From positions 157,657-221,656 of the forward strand of contig NZ_FRDK01000005.1 of assembly GCF_900143245.1 (NCBI RefSeq): a stretch of 64,000 nucleotides of DNA, in the 5' to 3' direction. Of the stretch, positions 1 through 10,148 are shown piece after piece. Positions within the stretch are counted from its first letter, which is position 1. Each line of letters begins with the position of its first letter. The translations under genes were made by a program, and so were the position numbers. This DNA is from Flavobacterium fryxellicola (GTDB lineage Bacteria > Bacteroidota > Bacteroidia > Flavobacteriales > Flavobacteriaceae). The notes under the pieces are model-generated. The model was not told the origin of the DNA and ran no database searches. It was given only the letters and a program-made list of their open reading frames with translations.

Positions 1-2
1 CA

Positions 3-3000
3 GGAAAGGCAATTTTGAATTTGGTTTACGCCAAATGCTTGATTGATTATCAAAAACAAAACTCCTATTTACTTTACAATAGAACAAATAGTGTAAGTTT
101 GGACGATCAATTTTTAACTTGGACAACAAAAGACTTTTTGGAACAAATCAATCGTGCTTTAGAAAAAACATTAGAAAATGACGCAATATTAAAGCAAACC
201 TCCTTAAGTAACTACCAGCTAATTTTTAATTATCTTGATGAAGAAAAAATAAAAAAAGAAAACCTATTTAACTATTTACTGAAAGAAAACATTACGCTAT
301 ATACGTCACAGATTAGGCAATGGGAAATCCAAAAAAAGGAATTCTTGCCTTATCAACAAGAACTCTTGGGGAATTCGGCATCTTTTTTAAAACTAAATTT
401 TGATTTTGTCAAAAATATAATAGTAAAAAAAATCCTTGAATTGTATCAAATACAAGAGACAAACTCTTCTGATTTCGAAAACCAACTCGATAGAATTCAA
501 TTTTGCAATAGCGTTTTGGTAGACTCTGATGATATCGTTATGAAATCATTAATTGCGATTCAAAAAGTATCCAAAGATCCACTTCTGACTCAAAAAATTC
601 AGTTAGAAAAAGCCATTATTCTGAACAGACACGCTTCAAAAGAAACACACTCCGACTATAACATTCAAGCTATTGCAACACTTGACAGTATTATAAAAAT
701 CAATAATCGTTCAAACGCTCACAAACATGCTTTACAAAAAATACAAAACATTCAAGCTAAATCATTGAATATTCAACTTCAAAAATTTTCGTATACCAAT
801 GAAAATACTAGAGCATTTATTAGATATAAAAATCTAAATGAACTTTCCATTTCTTTCTTTCAAATCGATCAAAATACGACAAAAAATTTCCGAAATTCTC
901 CCCATAACAAAGACAGTTTAGTTGCTGCAATAATTAAAAACAAAAAAGCACTTACCACTAAAAACTATATACTTGAAGAAAAGAATAATTATTTTGAATA
1001 CAGCACTGAAGTACTTTTACCTCCATTAAAAACGGGCAGTTATTTAGTGTATTTTGAAAGCACTTCAGATATCAAGAATACTAAAGCATTTGCTTACGAA
1101 ACCATTACAATTTCAAATATCACAGTATTAACCTCGGAAAACAATAAGAAAGAGAATTATCTGGTGTTAGACAGAAAAACGGGAAAACCTATAGAAAATG
1201 TTTCGATAGCACTCTTGAATCAAACAAGTATAACCGACAAAAATGGTACGGCAACGCATGTAAAAGAAAATAACAACCGTAATTATAGCCTTGTCGAATA
1301 TACAACAGATACCGATTCGTTACTCCTTAATAATCGGTACTCGAATTACCATAATGATTACGCTACTTTAGAAAACCAGAAAGCAAAAGGCAAAGTCGAA
1401 TTTTATTTGGACCGCGCTATTTACCGTCCTGGACAAACGGTGTTTTACAAAGGAATTGCGGTACAAAAAATCAAAAATAAAACAAGTGTTCTTCCAAAAA
1501 CCACCTTTAAAATTATCGTAAAAGATGCAAATTATACAATTTTCAAAGAATTGCAAGTAACAAGCAATGAATTTGGTTCTTTTTCAGGATCCTTTATTCT
1601 GCCATCATCAGGATTAACAGGTACTTTTAGAATAGAAGCCGACGAGCCCCACTACAATGAAAAGGATGTGATTTACAATTCTATTAAAAAGGAACATTCG
1701 TTCTGGGACGAAAATGATTTTGAAGATTCTTCGCTATCATTTCAAGTGGAAGAGTACAAAAAACCAAAATTTGAAGTGACTTTCGAACCTTTTAAAAATG
1801 CCTATCAAGTCAATCAAAAAGTAAGCGTAAATGGATTGGCCAAAGCTTTTGCCGGAAGCAGCATTTCGGATGCAAAAGTAAGTTATAAGGTCACATTAAT
1901 CCCTTACACCTTAAGCAACGGGTACTACTACCAACAAAATGGTAAATCAGAAAATATTTTAGTTGGCGAGACTACAACGGATGCTTCTGGAAAATTCGAT
2001 ATAAATTTTATCGCTACACCATTTGAAAACACCTCTAAAGAACAGTTACCCATTTTTGAATATTATATCTCAGCAACCGTTACTGATAGTAATGGCGAAA
2101 CGCATCAAAACCGCACGAATATCCGGATTGGGTATCATTCTTTGACACTCACTGCAACAATTCCAAACCGAATTGAAACCAAAAACGAAAATGAAATCGC
2201 ACTTAAAAGCACTAATCTCAACGGAGAATTTTTAGCTGTAAAAGGCGAGATTAACCTTTATTATGTGAGTCCTTTTTCGGATAAATTTAAATCCCGAGTT
2301 TTTCCACAACCAGAAATCGAATCGATTTCAAAAGAAGATTTTGAGCGATTATTTCCATACGAACAAAATGAAAAAGCAACTGTTGAAAAACCAAGTCCAA
2401 CTTTAGTCTTTTCTAAAAAGATTGACACTGAAAAAGATAAAAAACTAGCGTTGGATTTCATTTCCAAGTATAAATCAGGCAATTATAAAGTTATTTTTTC
2501 TGCCAAAGATGCTTTTGAAAATCCAATAGAAACCAGCACTAATTTCCAATTGATACAGAGCAAGGACAAAATCGATTCCAGTAAATTATTTGTTGCGAAA
2601 CAAATCAATGCTGATGCTAAAAAAGATGGTTTTGTTGTAGTAAAATTAACGTCGGTTATTCCTGAACTTTATATCAATACAACCGCAAATTATCAAAGTT
2701 TCCTCTATTTCGAAAATACTTATCATCTGCAAAACAATGAAGTCATTATCAAAGTTCCGCTAAAAAAAGAGTTTGAAAAAAGAATGAACATTGGTTTTGA
2801 AAGTGTGTTTGAAAATCAAACTTTTTATGACGAAATAAAAGTAATTCTCAATGAGGAGCAATCCAAATTGGAATTCACAGTTGAAAGTTTCAGAAACAAA
2901 TTACAACCCGGAAGTAGCGAAAATTGGTCGTTTCAATTAAAAACATTTAATACTTCAAAAGAAGCTGAAGTTTTGGCCTCAATGTATGACAGTTCTTTAG

Positions 3001-6000
3001 ATCAGTTTGCTAAAAGGGATTGGAATGATTTGACTTTTAGAGATGGCAACTATAACGCTCTATCCTTCAAAACAAGCTTAGGATTTGAAAAGATTTACAG
3101 TTCGATTCGTAATTTAAATCTCTTGTTTAAAAGCATTGAGTTAAACGATAAAAACACCGAATTACTGTGGTTTGGCTTTAATATCAACGATTCTTTCACC
3201 CAGCAGCAACAAAAAGCGTATCGAAAAGAACTAAATAGTAAAAGCAGAAAACCGCTAACTGCCAAAATGATTTCTGGAATTGTTACTGATGGTCAAGAAC
3301 CGCTGCCAGGCGTCAGTATCGTCATTAATGGACTTCAACGAAGCACACAAACTGATTTTGATGGTTATTACCAAATAGAAGCCGCTATAGGAGAAGAGTT
3401 AACCATAAACTATATTGGTTTTGAACAAAAAACAATCAAAATTGATTCTAATACCGTAGACATTATCTTGACAGAAGCGCAAAACAGTCTTCAAGAAGTT
3501 GTAGTGATGGGGTATGGGAGTGTAAAAAATAAGTCATTATCAAGTTCTGTACAAGTCGTTGAAGAAGCTGATAATGCTATCTACAATACAGCAGGAATAG
3601 CTATAAAACTAGAAGGAAAAGCCAGTGGAGTAACACTTAGAGGTATCGGCAGCATTTCAGATAAGTACAAAAATGCCTTATATATCGTTGATGGCGAACC
3701 AGTAACAGAAGAAAAATTAAAATTAATTGCAGCATCAGATATTATTGCTGTGGATGTTTTAAAAAGCGATAAAGCAACCGCACTTTACGGCAGCAAAGGA
3801 GCAAATGGCGCCATTATAATCACCACCAAAAAAGCACTTGAAGCGGTAACGCAAGTCAAAGCAAGAACCAACTTGGCTGAAACAGCTTTCTTTTATCCTG
3901 ATTTAAAAACAGATTCAAACGGAAAAATAAGTTTCAATTTCACAACGCCTGAAGCATTAACAGCTTGGAAATTGCGTTTAATGGCACACAACAAGCAAGC
4001 AGTTTCCGGTTATTTAGAGAAAACGGTTGTAACACAAAAAGAACTTATGATTACGCCAAATTTCCCTCGCTTTTTTAGAGAAAAAGACCGCATTACCATT
4101 ACCGCAAAAATTGCAAACATCACGAAGGATCCTAAAGTAGGAATAGCGCTTTTTCAGCTTTTTGACGCTACAACCATGCAACCTATTGATCCTAAAATGA
4201 TGCATACAAAAACAACTCAAAATTTTATACTTCCTGCTTTTGGTAACACTACTGTCAGTTGGGAAATCTATATTCCCGAAGGCTTGCAAGGAGTGCAGTA
4301 TAAAATTTTGGCGAAAGCCGGAAACTTCTCTGACGGGGAAGAAAGCCTACTTCCAGTTCTTAGCAACAGCATGCTCGTTACAGAGAGTATTCCGGTTTGG
4401 GTGCGCGAAAATTCGAAGAAAGAATACTCCTTTGAAAATCTAAAAAATAATACGTCGAGCACGTTACGCCATCATCAATTTACGTTTGAATACACTTCAA
4501 ATCCGTCATGGATCGCCATTCAATCCTTGCCCTATTTAATGGAATACGAACATGAATGTGCTGAGCAAACTTTTGCACGCTTTTATGCAAATGCTTTAGC
4601 TACCGAAATAATAAATAGCAATCCTACAATTGCTGCTGTTTTTGATAGTTGGAAAAAAAATGGAGCATTACATGCTAAACTCGAAGAAAATGAAGCCTTA
4701 AAATCTATAATTTTATCCGAGACCCCTTGGCTTAATGATGCGAAAACCGAAGACGAAAAGAAACAGCAACTTGCCACCCTTTTTGATTTAGAAAAAATGA
4801 AAACTTCACAAGAGGCAACATTCAGCAAACTCAAACAAAAGCAAAAACCTTCAGGAGGATTTGCATGGTTTGACGGCAGCGATGAAAACGAATACATCAC
4901 AAGGCATATTTTAGCAGGTTTAGGCCATCTTGCTGCGCTTAGTCAAGAAAAAAGTACCAATATAAAAATCGGCAGTATTACAAAAACAGGCGTACCATTT
5001 TTAGATCAAAAGTTTTTACAAAAACACTCAACTAGAATACAAAATTTAAAGGCTGAGGATCAATTCATTTGGCACAATCCGTATTCCGAACTGCATTATT
5101 TGTACAGCAGAAGTTTTTTCTTGAAGGAATATCCGCTTTCAGATACGTTACAAAAAGTAACAAAACAGTATCTCGAAATTGCTAAAAAAGATTGGATGAC
5201 GTATTCTATTTATGAAAAAGGATTAGCCGCGCTAAGTCTAAGTCGCTTTGGCGAAAAGGAGACGGCTAAAAAAATTCTTGTTAGCCTTAAAGAAACTAGT
5301 TCAAATAATGAAGACTGGGGAATGTATTGGATAGCTAACAAATCTGGTTATTTCTGGTATCAGGCGCCTATAGAAACGCAAGCACTTCTGATTGAAGCTT
5401 TCACCGAAATAACAAACGACACCAAATCAGTAGATGCCATGAAGGTTTGGTTATTAAAAACCAAACAAACCAAAAATTGGCCGACAACCAAAGCTACAAC
5501 TGAGGCAGTTTATGCTTTGTTAATGCAAGGATCGGATTGGTTGAGTGTAAAAAACAACACCAGTATCAAAATTGGTGATGAGAAAATCCTGACCAGAAAA
5601 CTTGCTGACAGCGAAAAGGAAGCTGCAACAGGCTATATAAAACTCAACTGGAGCAGCAACGAAATTAAAAAAGAAATGGCAAACATTGTCATCGAGAACA
5701 AATCAAAAGTTCCGGGATATGGCGGTATTTACTGGCAATATTTTGAAGATTTAGATAAAATTAAAGACAACGCAGCACCTAGTTTGGCTGTTGCCAAAGA
5801 ATTATATCTCAAGAAAGACACCGCTAAAGGAGAACAACTAGAGCGGATTACTGCCAAGAACACCTTAAAAATCGGTGATTTGGTCACGGTTCGTTTGATT
5901 CTTACTGCTAAAGAAAATATGGAATTTGTGCATTTAAAAGACATGCGAGCTTCGTGTTTTGAGCCTACAAATGTACTTTCGGAATACCAATACAAAGAGG

Positions 6001-6203
6001 GATTGGGCTTTTATCAAAGTACCAAAGATGCTGCAACACATTTCTTTTTTGACCAAATAAACAAGGGAACTTATGTATTAGAATACGACATTCGAGTGAA
6101 CAACGAAGGCGATTTCTCTAATGGCATTTCCACTATTCAAAGCATGTACGCACCAGAGTTTTCAAGTCATACCAAAGGCATTCGAGTGCAAGTGTCGAAA
6201 TAA
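3..6203 (+). CDS. Alpha-2-macroglobulin family protein with embedded TonB-plug-like module (5' partial)
   Basis: The reading frame is open to the left edge, so the N-terminus and any signal peptide lie outside the window; 2062 residues follow the first in-window TTG at 15, and positions below count from it. Seen: an MG2-type segment near 465 (RAIYRPGQTVFYKG), further beta domains, a carboxypeptidase-regulatory-like domain at about 1085-1150 (GIVTDGQEPLPGVS), a SusC/TonB-receptor plug-like stretch at about 1159-1273 (LQEVVVMGYG, then ALYGSKGANGAIIITTKK), an A2M domain from about 1290, and a thioester motif CAEQ with Cys at 1515. Family knowledge: bacterial A2M proteins are surface or periplasmic protease traps that capture the attacker through the thioester. 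Odd: no beta-barrel follows the plug, and the insertion sits just before the A2M domain, near where a bait region is expected. The family call is firm; the role of the insertion is unknown. Confidence 0.9.
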   Translation, partial: GKAILNLVYAKCLIDYQKQNSYLLYNRTNSVSLDDQFLTWTTKDFLEQINRALEKTLENDAILKQTSLSNYQLIFNYLDEEKIKKENLFNYLLKENITLYTSQIRQWEIQKKEFLPYQQELLGNSASFLKLNFDFVKNIIVKKILELYQIQETNSSDFENQLDRIQFCNSVLVDSDDIVMKSLIAIQKVSKDPLLTQKIQLEKAIILNRHASKETHSDYNIQAIATLDSIIKINNRSNAHKHALQKIQNIQAKSLNIQLQKFSYTNENTRAFIRYKNLNELSISFFQIDQNTTKNFRNSPHNKDSLVAAIIKNKKALTTKNYILEEKNNYFEYSTEVLLPPLKTGSYLVYFESTSDIKNTKAFAYETITISNITVLTSENNKKENYLVLDRKTGKPIENVSIALLNQTSITDKNGTATHVKENNNRNYSLVEYTTDTDSLLLNNRYSNYHNDYATLENQKAKGKVEFYLDRAIYRPGQTVFYKGIAVQKIKNKTSVLPKTTFKIIVKDANYTIFKELQVTSNEFGSFSGSFILPSSGLTGTFRIEADEPHYNEKDVIYNSIKKEHSFWDENDFEDSSLSFQVEEYKKPKFEVTFEPFKNAYQVNQKVSVNGLAKAFAGSSISDAKVSYKVTLIPYTLSNGYYYQQNGKSENILVGETTTDASGKFDINFIATPFENTSKEQLPIFEYYISATVTDSNGETHQNRTNIRIGYHSLTLTATIPNRIETKNENEIALKSTNLNGEFLAVKGEINLYYVSPFSDKFKSRVFPQPEIESISKEDFERLFPYEQNEKATVEKPSPTLVFSKKIDTEKDKKLALDFISKYKSGNYKVIFSAKDAFENPIETSTNFQLIQSKDKIDSSKLFVAKQINADAKKDGFVVVKLTSVIPELYINTTANYQSFLYFENTYHLQNNEVIIKVPLKKEFEKRMNIGFESVFENQTFYDEIKVILNEEQSKLEFTVESFRNKLQPGSSENWSFQLKTFNTSKEAEVLASMYDSSLDQFAKRDWNDLTFRDGNYNALSFKTSLGFEKIYSSIRNLNLLFKSIELNDKNTELLWFGFNINDSFTQQQQKAYRKELNSKSRKPLTAKMISGIVTDGQEPLPGVSIVINGLQRSTQTDFDGYYQIEAAIGEELTINYIGFEQKTIKIDSNTVDIILTEAQNSLQEVVVMGYGSVKNKSLSSSVQVVEEADNAIYNTAGIAIKLEGKASGVTLRGIGSISDKYKNALYIVDGEPVTEEKLKLIAASDIIAVDVLKSDKATALYGSKGANGAIIITTKKALEAVTQVKARTNLAETAFFYPDLKTDSNGKISFNFTTPEALTAWKLRLMAHNKQAVSGYLEKTVVTQKELMITPNFPRFFREKDRITITAKIANITKDPKVGIALFQLFDATTMQPIDPKMMHTKTTQNFILPAFGNTTVSWEIYIPEGLQGVQYKILAKAGNFSDGEESLLPVLSNSMLVTESIPVWVRENSKKEYSFENLKNNTSSTLRHHQFTFEYTSNPSWIAIQSLPYLMEYEHECAEQTFARFYANALATEIINSNPTIAAVFDSWKKNGALHAKLEENEALKSIILSETPWLNDAKTEDEKKQQLATLFDLEKMKTSQEATFSKLKQKQKPSGGFAWFDGSDENEYITRHILAGLGHLAALSQEKSTNIKIGSITKTGVPFLDQKFLQKHSTRIQNLKAEDQFIWHNPYSELHYLYSRSFFLKEYPLSDTLQKVTKQYLEIAKKDWMTYSIYEKGLAALSLSRFGEKETAKKILVSLKETSSNNEDWGMYWIANKSGYFWYQAPIETQALLIEAFTEITNDTKSVDAMKVWLLKTKQTKNWPTTKATTEAVYALLMQGSDWLSVKNNTSIKIGDEKILTRKLADSEKEAATGYIKLNWSSNEIKKEMANIVIENKSKVPGYGGIYWQYFEDLDKIKDNAAPSLAVAKELYLKKDTAKGEQLERITAKNTLKIGDLVTVRLILTAKENMEFVHLKDMRASCFEPTNVLSEYQYKEGLGFYQSTKDAATHFFFDQINKGTYVLEYDIRVNNEGDFSNGISTIQSMYAPEFSSHTKGIRVQVSK

Positions 6204-6226
6204 AAAATAAAATATAGACCAAAAAA

Positions 6227-6257
6227 AAATCCGCTTCAAGCAACTTGAAACGGATTT
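6227..6257. terminator. Bidirectional terminator between A2M gene and obgE
   Basis: An A-run is followed by a stem (AAATCCG plus TTCAAG, one mismatch) with loop CAA, closing with CGGATTT. It lies between two convergent genes and carries A/T tracts on both sides, so it can serve both strands. Confidence 0.75.
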
Positions 6258-6278
6258 ACTATATAAAAAGAACTAAAA

Positions 6279-7280
6279 TTAATCGTTCAACATTTTCCAC
6301 AACTTGTCTTTCAACTCTGTTAGCCCTTGTTGTGCAACAGAGGATATAAACATGTATGGTACGTCCTTGAAAGCGACATCTAGTTCTATTTTTAATTCTG
6401 CTTTCAATTCATCATCCAGCATATCACATTTAGAAATTACCAACAAACGTTCTTTGTCTAGCATTTCAGGATTGTATTTGGTCAACTCATTCACTAGAAT
6501 ATCATATTCCCCTTTAATATCTGGCGTATCAACCGGAACTAAAAACAGCAATGTTGAATTACGCTCGATATGTCTTAAAAAATAATGTCCAAGCCCTTTT
6601 CCTTCTGCCGCTCCTTCAATAATTCCCGGAATATCGGCAATTACAAACGATTGAAAATCTCTGTATGCTACAATTCCAAGATTTGGTTTTAAAGTAGTAA
6701 ACGGATAATCTGCAATTTTAGGCTTAGCCGAAGTCAACACTGACAACAAAGTTGATTTTCCTGCATTAGGAAAGCCTACCAAACCTACATCGGCTAGTAC
6801 TTTCAACTCTAGAATAACGTCCATCTCTGCTCCTGGTAATCCAGGTTGGGAATACCGCGGTGTTTGATTTGTTGAACTTCTAAAATGCCAGTTCCCTAAA
6901 CCACCTTTACCTCCTCTTGAAAGTACTTGTTTCTCACCATCTTCAGTAATTTCAAATAATATTTCTCCAGTTTCTTTGTCTTTTACCACAGTTCCCAAAG
7001 GGACTTCGATAAATTTATCATCACCGTCGGCACCTGTACTTCGATCACCACTACCATCTCCACCATTACCCGCTTTGATGTGTCTTGCAAATTTTAAGTG
7101 AAATAAAGTCCAAAGACCTTTGTTTCCAACCAAATACACATGGCCGCCGCGACCACCGTCGCCACCATCTGGACCCCCTTTTTCAATAAATTTTTCTCTG
7201 TGTAAGTGCGTAGATCCTTTTCCTCCCTTTCCGGAAGAAACATATATTTTAACGTAATCTACAAAATTCCCTTCTGTCAT
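6279..7280 (-). CDS. obgE: GTPase Obg/CgtA, ribosome-associated
   Basis: 333 residues, the usual length for Obg. The N-terminal glycine-rich Obg fold is clear (GKGGKG near 17-22, then [12 protein letters not shown]). The GTPase domain follows: P-loop GFPNAGKS near residue 168, switch II DIPG, and SKCD in place of the usual NKxD base-recognition motif. Obg proteins bind the large ribosomal subunit and couple GTP level to ribosome assembly and stress. The start [14 protein letters not shown] matches the usual N-terminus. The next gene upstream on this strand ends 72 nt away. Confident. Confidence 0.97.
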   Translation of the reverse strand: MTEGNFVDYVKIYVSSGKGGKGSTHLHREKFIEKGGPDGGDGGRGGHVYLVGNKGLWTLFHLKFARHIKAGNGGDGSGDRSTGADGDDKFIEVPLGTVVKDKETGEILFEITEDGEKQVLSRGGKGGLGNWHFRSSTNQTPRYSQPGLPGAEMDVILELKVLADVGLVGFPNAGKSTLLSVLTSAKPKIADYPFTTLKPNLGIVAYRDFQSFVIADIPGIIEGAAEGKGLGHYFLRHIERNSTLLFLVPVDTPDIKGEYDILVNELTKYNPEMLDKERLLVISKCDMLDDELKAELKIELDVAFKDVPYMFISSVAQQGLTELKDKLWKMLND

Positions 7281-7352
7281 TTTTTCTACTATTCAATTTT
7301 CAACTACACCATTGAAATTCCATTTTGAAATTCCCCATGATGTTCACTATTT

Positions 7353-8627
7353 TTATACTTGTAATGCCTTTACCATTACTTTATCAATTTTCACACCATC
7401 CATATCGATGACTTCTAACTCAAATTTTTGCCAAATCAATTTTTCCCCTTGTTTGGGTATATGAGAGAGTTCTGTCATGATTAATCCGCTTACCGTTGTG
7501 ACTTCATAATCATTGATTAATTCATCTAACTCAAAGTAAGTCAAGAAATCGTGTAATGAATAATGCCCGTCTACTAACCACGTTCCGTCTTCTCTTTCTA
7601 CTAACTGAAAATCATCTTTATAAAAATCTGATGCATCACCTACCAACGCTTCTAGTATATCATTCAAAGTAATTACTCCTTGAAAAACGCCATATTCATC
7701 AGATACAAATGCGTAATGAATGCCCGATTTTTTAAATATTTCTAAAGCGATATATGCAGTCGTTTGCTCCATCATAAATGGAGCTTCGGTCATGATGTCA
7801 ACCAAATTGAAATTTTCATTTTCAAAATGAGCAAAAATATTTTTTAGATTAACAACGCCAACAATATCATCATAATTTTCCCCATACACTGGATAAATCG
7901 AATGCAACTCCTTCAGCATAAATTCCCTAACTTGTTCTTTATTAGATTGCAAAGGCAAAAACATCACTGATTTCCTATGAGTCATCAAAGAGTTTATTTT
8001 GCGGTCTCCAATATGAAATACGCGCTCCACAATATCTTGTTCTATTTCTTGTACTTCGCCACCTTCAGTCCCTTCTTTGATAATTGCCTTTATTTCTTCC
8101 TCGGTCACTCGCCCATCTGCTGTGGGTTTTATTTGCAAAACGTTAAGTAAAAACTCCGTAGAATGTGTTAATAACCAAATAAAAGGTGCCGTAACGATCG
8201 AGACTATTTTCATAGGTAGCGCTACCGCTTTTGCTATCGCTTCTGGATGATTTAAACCAATTCTCTTTGGCAATAATTCCCCTAGAACTAAAGAGAAAAA
8301 GGTCAAAATAACAACAACCAAACCTACTGCAACAGGATGTGCATACGGTTTTAATATTTCAATTCCTTTGATGAATACCTCAACATCTTTCGTAATTTTA
8401 TCGCCACTGTAAATACCCGTAAGAATCCCTATCAAAGTGATTCCTATTTGTACCGTGGACAAAAATTTATTGGGCGAATTTGCTAAGTCCAAAGCGATTC
8501 TAGCACTTTTATTCCCTTTTTTTGCTGCCGTTTCAAGCCTATTTTTTCGTGCTGAAATCAAAGCGATTTCCGACATGGAGAAAACCCCATTTAGTAATAT
8601 TAGAAAAAATATTATTAGTATTTCCAA
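7353..8627 (-). CDS. CNNM/CBS-domain membrane protein (hemolysin C / CorC family)
   Basis: Three or four membrane helices in an N-terminal CNNM (DUF21) domain (EILIIFFLILLNGVFSMSEIAL), then a CBS pair (MTHRKSVMFLPL and related segments) and a C-terminal CorC/HlyC transporter-associated domain (REDGTWLVDGHYSLHDFL). Family members are linked to divalent cation (Mg2+/Co2+) efflux or resistance. Start choice: the frame runs up to a TTG at 8693, but the family normally begins directly at the first helix; a TTG at 8627 gives that start, so I use it. GldE has the same architecture, but its usual partners (SSB, GldD) are absent here, so I do not call it gldE. About 215 nt of mostly repeat DNA separates it from adk. 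Confidence 0.85.
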   Translation of the reverse strand: MEILIIFFLILLNGVFSMSEIALISARKNRLETAAKKGNKSARIALDLANSPNKFLSTVQIGITLIGILTGIYSGDKITKDVEVFIKGIEILKPYAHPVAVGLVVVILTFFSLVLGELLPKRIGLNHPEAIAKAVALPMKIVSIVTAPFIWLLTHSTEFLLNVLQIKPTADGRVTEEEIKAIIKEGTEGGEVQEIEQDIVERVFHIGDRKINSLMTHRKSVMFLPLQSNKEQVREFMLKELHSIYPVYGENYDDIVGVVNLKNIFAHFENENFNLVDIMTEAPFMMEQTTAYIALEIFKKSGIHYAFVSDEYGVFQGVITLNDILEALVGDASDFYKDDFQLVEREDGTWLVDGHYSLHDFLTYFELDELINDYEVTTVSGLIMTELSHIPKQGEKLIWQKFELEVIDMDGVKIDKVMVKALQV

Positions 8628-8698
8628 TTTATTAGTTGATTCGTTTTTAATTAAAAATCTAATTTCTGAATTTTTCGTTCCTGAAATTGTCAATCCGG

Positions 8699-8843
8699 TT
8701 TTTAGCCCAGATCGAAGTAAAAAGCCCGGAGATAAAAAAACTATTTTTTCTTGTCAAAAAAGAGCGACCAAAGGAAGCTCCTTTTAGGACTTAGAAAAAT
8801 GTTTTTTTATCGAGGACTTGCAACATAGAGCTGGAATAGCTCC
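8699..8843 (+). repeat. Intergenic repeat element, copy A (TAGCCC ... GGAATAGCTCC type)
   Basis: Begins TTTTTAGCCCAGATCGAAG, continues with AAAGCCCGGAG, has a middle module GCGACCAAAGGAAGCT and ends GGAATAGCTCC. The same ordered modules recur on the opposite strand at 25285-25428. Its right end overlaps the adk stop codon by one base, so it would form the 3' UTR of adk. I recall similar sequence being common between Flavobacterium genes, but could not search for it here. Confidence 0.7.
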
Positions 8844-9415
8844 TATAAATTATCAATAACCGCGCTTACTCGTTGCGTAATTTCGGCAATAGTACCGATA
8901 CCATTCACTGCAAAAAACTTCCCCTGAGCTTGATAATAATCCATTAAAGGCGCTGTTTTTTCATTGTATTCCTGGTAGCGATTTCTGATTTTTTCTTCAT
9001 CTTGATCGTCAATTCGACCACTTGTTTTTCCTCTTTCTAACAAGCGCTGTACTAAAAGCTCATCCTCTGCTTCTAGTGCTATTGTTGCAGCAACTTTGGA
9101 ACCTATTGAAGTAAGAAAACCATCCAAAGCTACGGCTTGCGATAGTGTTCTAGGATACCCGTCAAACAATATTCCGTTAGCCTCTGGATGCTTATTTACT
9201 TCATCAATCAGCATTTTTGTAGTCAGTTCATCTGGTACTAAATCGCCAGCATCCATAAATACTCTTGCTTGTTTGCCAAGTTCGGTATCATTTTTTAAAT
9301 TAAACCGAAATACATCACCGGTGGATATGTGCGTTAATTTGTATTTTTCCTTCAAAAACTCTGCTTGAGTTCCTTTACCTGCTCCTGGTTTTCCAAATAA
9401 AACAATGTTAGTCAT
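8843..9415 (-). CDS. adk: Adenylate kinase
   Basis: 190 residues, the short-LID form of the enzyme. The P-loop GKPGAGKGTQAEFL is at the N-terminus, followed by the NMP-binding signature DGYPRTLSQA and the arginines of the lid region (RGKTSGRIDD, RNRYQEYN). It interconverts ATP + AMP and 2 ADP in the cytoplasm. It follows hpt by 15 nt on the same strand, so the two are probably cotranscribed as a nucleotide-salvage pair. Its stop codon touches repeat copy A. Confidence 0.97.
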   Translation of the reverse strand: MTNIVLFGKPGAGKGTQAEFLKEKYKLTHISTGDVFRFNLKNDTELGKQARVFMDAGDLVPDELTTKMLIDEVNKHPEANGILFDGYPRTLSQAVALDGFLTSIGSKVAATIALEAEDELLVQRLLERGKTSGRIDDQDEEKIRNRYQEYNEKTAPLMDYYQAQGKFFAVNGIGTIAEITQRVSAVIDNL

Positions 9416-9430
9416 GTTGTTGTTGTGTAG

Positions 9431-9961
9431 TTATTCTTTAAGTTTATATACTTCGGGTAAATTTCTTCCTAATCCATCGTAATCTAAGCCATAACCAACA
9501 ATAAATTTATTAGGAATTCGGATTCCAATATAATCTATCTTGATGTCTTTAGTGTAGGCTTCTGGTTTAAAAAAAAGAGTTGCGATTTTAAAATGCTTTA
9601 CATTTTGTTTCTTGAACAATTCTTTAAGTTCCACCAATGTGTTTCCAGTATCCACAATATCTTCGATAATGATTACGGAACGACCTGATAAATCCTGATT
9701 TAAACCAATCAATTGTTTCACTTCGTTTGTAGAAGAAGTTCCCTCGTACGATGCCATTTTTATAAAAGAAACTTCACATGGCTTTTTATATAATTTCATG
9801 AAATCAGAAACTACCATAAAAGCACCGTTCAATACGCCTATAAATACGGGTGTTTCATCAGCAAAATCGTCTTCTATTTGGGCGATCATTTTTGTTAAAG
9901 CAAATTCTATTTCCTTAGCAGAAATAAACGGAACAAATTGTTTATCGTGAAGTTGTATCAT
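9431..9961 (-). CDS. hpt: Hypoxanthine phosphoribosyltransferase
   Basis: 176 residues with the PRPP-binding motif VIIIEDIVDTGNTL typical of 6-oxopurine phosphoribosyltransferases, and SFIKMASYEG upstream of it. It converts hypoxanthine or guanine plus PRPP into IMP or GMP. First gene of an hpt-adk unit, divergent from purK, with its own TAnnTTTG box 24 nt upstream. This places purine salvage (hpt) back to back with de novo synthesis (purK). Confidence 0.95.
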   Translation of the reverse strand: MIQLHDKQFVPFISAKEIEFALTKMIAQIEDDFADETPVFIGVLNGAFMVVSDFMKLYKKPCEVSFIKMASYEGTSSTNEVKQLIGLNQDLSGRSVIIIEDIVDTGNTLVELKELFKKQNVKHFKIATLFFKPEAYTKDIKIDYIGIRIPNKFIVGYGLDYDGLGRNLPEVYKLKE

Positions 9962-9984
9962 TTTTTGATGTTTAAAATAATGGG

Positions 9985-9992
9985 CAAAGATA
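9985..9992 (-). promoter_or_regulatory. hpt promoter -7 box TATCTTTG
   Basis: Reads TATCTTTG on the minus strand, a match to the Bacteroidota -7 consensus TAnnTTTG, 24 nt upstream of the hpt ATG. No clear -33 TTG is seen at the usual distance. The identical box faces the other way in front of purK. Confidence 0.6.
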
Positions 9993-10148
9993 CAGAATTC
10001 GGAATTGTGAATTGATAAATGGTCATTAATTTGTATTTTTAAGTAAATTCCATAAAAAACAACTTAAAAATGTATCGAAAGTCATAAAAGTTACAGCATA
10101 AATTCCGAAGAAAATAAAATAGCATTTCCCAATTCAATCATTATAAAG

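Noticed and set aside
3270..3900. Possible artefactual fusion of an A2M gene with a TonB-receptor gene
   Set aside because: The frame is continuous, base composition does not change, and the A2M domain with its thioester continues normally after the insertion.
4583..4900. 105-residue minus-strand frame inside the A2M gene
   Set aside because: Antisense shadow of the thioester region; no ribosome-binding or promoter signal.
7353..8627. Assignment of the CNNM/CBS protein as GldE
   Set aside because: The architecture fits, but the expected neighbours (SSB, GldD) are absent.
8437..8787. 116-residue plus-strand open frame over the start of the CNNM gene
   Set aside because: It is antisense to a recognisable family and runs into repeat copy A; its translation has no domain-like features.
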